DNA of 64,000 nucleotides from Myotis daubentonii (taxonomy: Eukaryota; Chordata; Mammalia; Chiroptera; Vespertilionidae): NCBI RefSeq assembly GCF_963259705.1, contig NC_081840.1, positions 117,851,074 through 117,915,073 of the forward strand, written 5' to 3'. Shown here piece after piece: positions 58,161 through 64,000 of this stretch. The notes under the pieces are model-generated. The model was not told the origin of the DNA. It made no database searches and saw only the letters and a list, made by a program, of their open reading frames with translations. The translations under genes and the position numbers were made by a program. The first letter of the stretch is position 1. Every line of letters begins with the position of its first letter.

Positions 58161-58471
58161 TAATTTGTATGTTGTTAGTTAGGTACAAACTACAAATTGT
58201 TGAGCAACCTTATTAACTGAAAAATAGCAATCTTTTTTACAAACATATTGATTAATATTTTAATGTGCAACTATGTTATTTTTGTGCTTACTGTTAATAA
58301 CAAATAGAAAAATTGCATCACATTCAGTAAGATTCACCCTCATATCTAAAAATTATTTATAAATGTTGTCATTTTCAATCCACTCAGTTTAAATGGTAAA
58401 TGAAGTGGTAAACCCATTGATTAGAGCAAGTAAAAGGCCCTTAGAAAACAGACCATTGGCTATGTAGGATC
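58161..58471. other. MDGA2 intron, nothing recognised
   Basis: AT-rich sequence between an L1 and a hAT element. Confidence 0.5.
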
Positions 58472-58479
58472 CCTTAGTT

Positions 58480-58738
58480 CAGCGATTCTCCACTGGTATG
58501 CCACAAGAATTTTTAAAACATACAATACCTGATTATTTAGTCAAGGGCCCTGACCTCTTTTTCCTTAGATTATCAAATAAAAATGTGACAACAGTCAACA
58601 CAATAATAGCTTTCCAGTGTGAATGAATAAAAATTATAATTTTTGTCAGATCAGCAAAAAATATATTGTTTGGTGTGCCACAGAGTTTTAGGGATTCGTT
58701 TATGTCTGTCGTGAGATGAAAGAGGTTGCAAAGCTTTG
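58480..58738 (+). mobile_element. hAT miniature element, third type
   Basis: Left end CAGCGATTCTCCACTGGT; right end gaggttgcaaagctttg (worn). The interior is AT-rich with tatgccacaag and gtgtgccacagagtttta as inverted copies of a subterminal motif. Flanks CCTTAGTT (58472-58479) and CCTTAACC (58739-58746) look like a worn 8-bp duplication with a TA centre. Distinct from SPIN and from 11005-11219. Confidence 0.7.
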
Positions 58739-58746
58739 CCTTAACC

Positions 58747-59355
58747 TAAAGTTAAATGGCAGGCTGATGGTCGTGCCGAGTCAGTCAGAGCATGGGGATT
58801 GGCATTCAGTGTCCTGATTTCCAGTCAGTTCATGAACCCTCTGAAGATAGCTTCTTCGTGAAGGTAAAGCCTGCTTCTGCCAACGCTATATTGCCAATAT
58901 ATTTCATTTTAAAAAATAGAAAAAAAGTTAGAGTAATATAATTTGTACAAATAAAATGAGCTAAAAATTGTTTACATATTAAAGTATATAGAGGGATGTT
59001 TAATTAGAATTATTCAACACATCTTATTATTTTTAATTAATTTATTTACTGATATTTTTGTTCTTGACTTTTTTTGGACTAATATCTTAAAAGGAGATGT
59101 TGTTATCTGCTTAGTAATGGATTTTATAAAGTACATTTTTCCAACAACAGATCATAGTGCATTGTCTAGGCTTACTAAATACTCATACCTCTATAATTTC
59201 ATCGTAATATTTCATAGACTTTGGCCTCTCTTTGTATCATGGAGCTAGCAGGTCAAGATTTTAAAGTGTTTTGCTTTCAGCCAGGTTGCAGCTTTTGACT
59301 TATCATTGTGTGTGGTGTTTTTTTGTGTGTGTACTTTATGATTTCTTTTTTATTT
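58747..59355. other. MDGA2 intron, nothing recognised
   Basis: AT-rich sequence with no assignable element. Confidence 0.5.
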
Positions 59356-59625
59356 TTATCTTTTATTTAGTTTTACACTTCATTTTTATTGTTGATACTA
59401 CTATAGGTGTCCCCATCCCTTGCCCCTTCCCCCCCAGCCCACAACCCTTTGCCCACCTCCTCCCAGCCCCTGCCCCACCCCCTTTCCTCTGGCCATCACC
59501 ACACTGTTGTCTCTGTCTATGGGTTATGAATATAGGAGGCATAGATATATGGAACAGACTGACAGCAGTCAGAGTGGGGAGAGGAGTGGAACCAGATGAA
59601 GGAAGGTGAAGAAGGGATTAAATTC
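59356..59625 (-). mobile_element. L1 3' end with 5' inversion
   Basis: 59356-59535 is antisense L1 3' UTR (ttttattgttgatactacta, then C-rich text). 59536-59625 is sense L1 3' UTR (atatatggaacagactgaca, ggaaggtgaagaagggatta). The switch is a second twin-priming type inversion, very short. Confidence 0.6.
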
Positions 59626-59629
59626 ATCC

Positions 59630-60867
59630 ACATATTTTTAAATCTAGCAAATTATGAGCCTCACTGGTAGGATAAAGTAACATTTTGAATAATTGCTCTC
59701 TATTCTATCACTGGAAATATTTTTTCCAGCCTGGCTGGAATATAGAAAGTAGAGAGAGGCAAGAGGAGGTAGGATATCAGATAAAACATCTGACCTTGCC
59801 TCGATATGTCATATTTTCAGAAACTTAGCTCTATTGTCTCTCAATAGAGGGAGAAATTTAACTAACACTTTTAGCATCTGAACCATACTGTTGTGAGGGG
59901 ACACCAAATATTGTACCTGAAAAATAACGTGCTTTCACACTCTTAAGTTGAAAGTGAAATGAAAGCATCTAAGCCCAGCGAGAGAACAGTGCAGTGTTGT
60001 TGTTTTGTTGTTGTTGTTTTATTCCTGGTCACTTGAGTTAGCCACCAGGCTTAGAACATAAAAATCTATGGGTCATGAGGCAACAATGAAGCAGCTATGC
60101 TTTCAAGACATCCAGATGGCTCTGATAAAGTAAATTGAAGAGTTTATTTCATTTCAAACGTTTTTCAGGTGTGCATCCCTAAGAGTTCTTTCAAAATGTG
60201 GAATGAATACATTTAGAAATCTTTCTCAATTTTTAGGATGAACTAAATTGATACAGAGTGATAGATGCCCTTTGTAATCCCAACTCTACTCCCTTATTCC
60301 AGTTCCCCATCCCCTCATCCCTGGTCTGTGCAGAAGGCCCCCTGCACACTCCCCTGCAGTAACATTGCTCCCTTGAAGGCATTCACCCATCACTGCCAGA
60401 TCAATCGCACTTACATCCAGGGCTCACCACAGTACTTGTCACTAAAAATTCTACATTCATGTGTACTTTTCACTAATAAAAATTCAATTTCCTGTGCTTC
60501 TGGGTGTTTTTTTTTTTCCATTTTGTAGAAATGTAAACCCTTTTTATCCCAAACTAACATCCTCCTCATCTCACCTCTGAGCTTACCTCTCCCCTCACAA
60601 CCTTGCCTCTTGCCTCTACCCCTCCCCATATTCTAGCTGGCCTTTCCACCTCTGCAGCCCAAAGAGTCTGCCTTATCTGCCTCCACATTGGGGTCACCTT
60701 GTGGCTTCTATGGCTTGCATGGCTCCTCTGTTCCATCCAGCTTCCCAGCCTTGCCTAACCATCAAGACTCCATGCCCACTCCTTGAGCTCTTTCTTCGTT
60801 TTCTCTCCTGGGGATTATAACTTTGATTCTTGAGTTTCATGCCTCAAAATTTAGTGTGACTGTCTCT
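59630..60867. other. MDGA2 intron, possible old L2 scraps
   Basis: A pyrimidine-rich part (60270-60830) has short L2-like phrases, but too few to call. The rest is unrecognised. Confidence 0.35.
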
Positions 60868-60892
60868 CTCTCTCTCTCTCCCTCTCTCTCTG

Positions 60893-61115
60893 AATTCTTT
60901 ATTATTTAAAGTATTACATATGTCTCTCTTTTCCCCCCATTGACCTCCCCTGGCTATTCCCACCCACCCTAGCACATGCCCTCACCCCCCTACTGTCTGT
61001 GTCCATGGATTATGTTTATATTCATGCATACAAGTCCTTTGGTTGATCTCTCAACGCCCGCCTCCCGCCTTCCCCCTGAGACTGGATTATGCCTGTCCCT
61101 TTATGTATCTTGTCC
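60893..61115 (-). mobile_element. L1 3' UTR fragment
   Basis: Antisense L1 3' UTR: tttattatttaaagtattac, C-rich text, ctgtctgtgtccatggatta, catgcatacaagtcc. A (TC)n run of about 25 bases directly precedes it. Confidence 0.7.
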
Positions 61116-61571
61116 ACAATATAATTTGTGAAACCTCGAGGCCCATTCAGGGTTTTTCAGATTTTAGAAAGGTCATGGTGAACAGACAATATTTTTTTGT
61201 ATTGTCACTAGTGAGATCTAGGGCACTAGCCCATGATGAAAAATATTGAGGGTCCTGTAGTTCTATCCATGCTGAGTCATGTCAAACATGAACTTTAAAA
61301 GTAGCCATGTTTATCATCAGAAGAGCTCTGGTCATATCAAATTTTCTAAATGAATTATGGAAAACCTTCCTATTTTGAAATCTTTTATACTTAAGAATCA
61401 TGTAGAAGGAATTGCGAAATTTTATGTACTATTAAGGCACTGTAGACCTGTATTAACAGTTAATGTGTATGTTGGCAAGTGTTATATAATGGTTCATACC
61501 CATAAATTTGTATTTCTAAAGGTCTTGTAAACTCCTAGAGAGCAGAGGTCACCTTATGTCATTATTTAATA
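61116..61571. other. MDGA2 intron, nothing recognised
   Basis: Unique-looking sequence before a Helibat. Confidence 0.5.
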
Positions 61572-61935
61572 CTAGAGACCCAGTGCACGAAATTCGTGCA
61601 TAGGGGCAGGAGGGGACAGTCTCCTAGCCCAGCCTGAACCCTCTCTAATCCAGGACCCCTCAGGGGATGTCCGACTGGTGGTTTAGGCCCAATCCTGGGG
61701 CCATCCCTCTCACAATCCAGGACCTCTGGCTCTTAACTGCTCACCTGCCTACCAAACTGATTGTCCCCAACTGCCCCCCTCTGCCGGCCTGATCGCCCGA
61801 CGCAGCCTGCTTGTTCAGTCATTTGGTCATCCCTCACTAACCCCCCTGCTGGCCTTGTTACCCCAGTCAGCCTGTTCAGTCATCTGTTTCGTTGTTTCGG
61901 ATGTGACATCCCCTGACTCTTTATATATATATAGA
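61572..61935 (-). mobile_element. Helibat
   Basis: CTAG at 61572 after A61571; 5' end TCTATATATATATAAAG (minus strand) at 61935 before T61936. Hairpin GTGCACGAAATTCGTGCA. Interior of ctgatcgcccga and ttcagtcatttggtc text. Confidence 0.9.
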
Positions 61936-62109
61936 TTACTACTACACTGCTTATTACTTCTCGTATGCTAAGGTATTCTGGTTCAATCTTCCCTGAAAGG
62001 TTATTAACAAAAAGGAGAAAACACAGTTTTTATGAATGTAATATTTTTAGAAATTAAATAGTTAAAATATTATATGATGATCTTATTTTGAAAGCCTCTT
62101 ATAAGCAAA

Positions 62110-62250
62110 ATATTCAACTTGTTATATATATAGTTATAAATTAAATATATGAACTATATATAAAACTATTTTAACTATATATAGCTATATGTAATTACAA
62201 CTAAATAACTATGTATAACTTTTTATATATAGTTATAGTTATAAAGTCTA
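62110..62250. repeat. AT-rich tract with self-complementary tatatagtta units
   Basis: Repeated aactatatata and tatatagttata blocks in both orientations can fold on themselves. Probably a degenerate microsatellite. Confidence 0.7.
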
Positions 62251-63589
62251 AATGCCAGCAATGTCCCAATATAGGATACATAGGACTGATATTGGTCTTG
62301 ATATTAGAATGCTAAAAAAAGCATAATTTACTGATGTTCAATTTGTGTAGATTTTAACTTTCTTTTAAATGCAGATTTTACTAGTAATTCATTATTTTCC
62401 TTCACCAGGCATAGCCTCTGGATGACTGTCCATAGCTATTTGCTGTAGATCTCAGACACCTAAGGCACCATCCACAGAGAATATGCAATTTACTTTTATT
62501 TTTTAGCTATCTTCCTGAATTCCAATTGCCAGTTACAGACTGAAGGAACCTTTGAATCCTTGTTGCAATAGCATTTTAAATTCCTACCCAAGATACTTAA
62601 TGAAAGCCAATAAACTCTCTGAACTTATCTATCTGTATGCTTTTTTATTTTTTTAATCAACAGTTTATTTTCTGATCTGAATATCAAGAGAAACCTTAAC
62701 ATGAGGATGGTTAAACTTTGTAGATGTAAGTCTGTATTAATTATTTTTTATCATTTTCATGTGGCCCAATAAAACCGGCTCATCAAGAACACCCTGCTGG
62801 GAGATATAGTACAGATTCTGGGCCTTAATGTCTTCACATTTAAATAATAAGTATTTCAAAGACAGAGTTTTAAATTAATTTAAGGATTTCAAAGTGTTCC
62901 TAGGGGACACAATATTTTCTCTATTTCCTAGTTAAATTGAGATATTATCATCTTTGGACTGTTAAGACATAATTTTGTTGAAAAGAGGATGCTTTTCATG
63001 GTAGTTCAATAAATGTAAAAGCTATTGCCAACATTGATGGGAACTGAAATAATTAAATGGAAGCACTAAAACTCAAAATATAAATAATGTGTGCATGAAA
63101 ATAATGCAGTTTAAAGTTGAAAGAATGAAAATTTTCACACCACTGGTTTTAAATAGAATATATGCCATCTTTAACTGAAATATCAAAGTTTGTGCTGAAA
63201 TGCAGGGTTTGTATTTTAATGCAGAGAAAAAGTGAGAGTTTGTGTCATATCAAAAAAACTGATATTACAATTATTCCAGAATACATAAAAATAATAAGTG
63301 ATATGTTCTAATAGAAAGCACTGGCTATGCCTTTCTTTTTTTCTCTCTTAATGTTTAGTAGGTAAATGGCTGTGGGAAAGCCATGAAGTATTTTTTGACT
63401 CAGGTTCTTTATTATTAAAAAAAGAGTAGTAGTAATGTTCTTGGGAGGAGAGAGAGAAAGAAACACACAGACAGAGAAACCAAGAGAGATCCATCTTACT
63501 AGCTAATTACAATTTTGTAGCTTAAACATCTTTATGTGTGAGCTATCCCTTTATCTGAATTTTCAGTTCAATACTGTAGTGTTGCTTGC
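62251..63589. other. MDGA2 intron, nothing recognised
   Basis: AT-rich intron. A purine-rich patch at 63448-63490 is simple sequence. Confidence 0.5.
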
Positions 63590-63601
63590 TTTTCTTCCTT
63601 C

Positions 63602-63662
<61 letters not shown>
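63590..63662. repeat. (TC)n microsatellite
   Basis: About 27 consecutive TC units with a TTCCTTC lead-in. The short frame over it (63586-63774) is a repeat artefact. Confidence 0.95.
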
Positions 63663-63665
<3 letters not shown>

Positions 63666-64000
63666 TTTCTTTCTGTTTGTTTGCTTATGGACTGATTGCT
63701 TTACTTTATCAGACCCAAGTGCTTATCTTGAAACTGTGCTTCCTGGAGAGGGCCTGTGGGACCAGTTAACCTAGTTGAATAAGAACTCTAGTACTCCCTC
63801 TTCAGCAAAGGAATCATCCCAGGATAAGTATTTTTTTTAAAGGCCAGACAACTTTCATGCTCAAATACCGTCAAAAGGCAAAAACATACCATTTAGCTAA
63901 ATATATTATTAAAATGCTGTTTCCCAGCCACAAAGAAACATCCCAAGAAATGCATGTAGTTTTATCGTTCTCTGAAGGGCAGGTTTACTGTGAATACACA
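63663..64000. other. MDGA2 intron, nothing recognised
   Basis: Window end, with no exon or repeat identified. Confidence 0.5.

Overview
This window is vertebrate nuclear DNA, and the repeat content points to a vespertilionid (evening) bat. It carries Helibat-type Helitrons, tRNA-derived Ves SINEs, hAT miniature elements including SPIN-like copies, and bat-type L1 and half-L1 (HAL1) elements. It contains no operons and no prokaryotic features. The only protein-coding host sequence I can support is one 175-bp exon at 43975-44149 on the + strand. It encodes the second half of an immunoglobulin domain that matches MDGA2, a GPI-anchored synaptic adhesion modulator. The rest of the window therefore reads as two large MDGA2 introns packed with transposable elements.

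Layout. 1-1781 is a HAL1 retroelement with an open ORF1. 4-10 kb holds old SINE, MIR and L2 pieces, a SPIN element (5921-6132) and a Helibat (7337-7928). 10.2-13.5 kb holds a Ves SINE and then an L1 ORF2 copy. That L1 is interrupted by a Helitron, which carries a hAT at its end, and by a 42-bp L1 micro-insertion. 13.7-14.5 kb is an old L2. 16.8-19.2 kb holds a short Helibat and a composite two-part Helitron. 22.7-26.5 kb holds Helibats, a Ves SINE and L1 3' ends. 29.0-31.1 kb is a full-length minus-strand HAL1 with target-site duplications. 32.1-35.0 kb is a nested Helitron cluster: the same composite sits inside the 5' tip of another Helitron that contains unrecognised, gene-like, CpG-bearing DNA. 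36-42.4 kb holds a SPIN, a Helibat, a retroposed 5' half of tRNA-Gly, a large pyrimidine/CA microsatellite and two tail-to-tail Helibats. 43.1-44.2 kb holds a Helibat ending 259 bp before the MDGA2 exon, then the exon. 44.8-64 kb holds a third SPIN, Ves SINEs, more Helibats, 5'-inverted L1s and another hAT.

The strongest second-look items are these: (i) a 36-nt tRNA-Gly(TCC) 5' half flanked by a perfect 15-bp duplication and lacking a poly(A) tail; (ii) a composite Helitron pair sharing one internal junction at two unlinked sites, which implies that the pair moves as one unit; (iii) a base-exact nested Helitron insertion; (iv) apparent capture of a poly(A)-bearing retrocopy and of unknown DNA by Helitrons; (v) CTCF-core-like motifs carried by several Helitrons. 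Family names rest on recognition by eye. No database search was possible.
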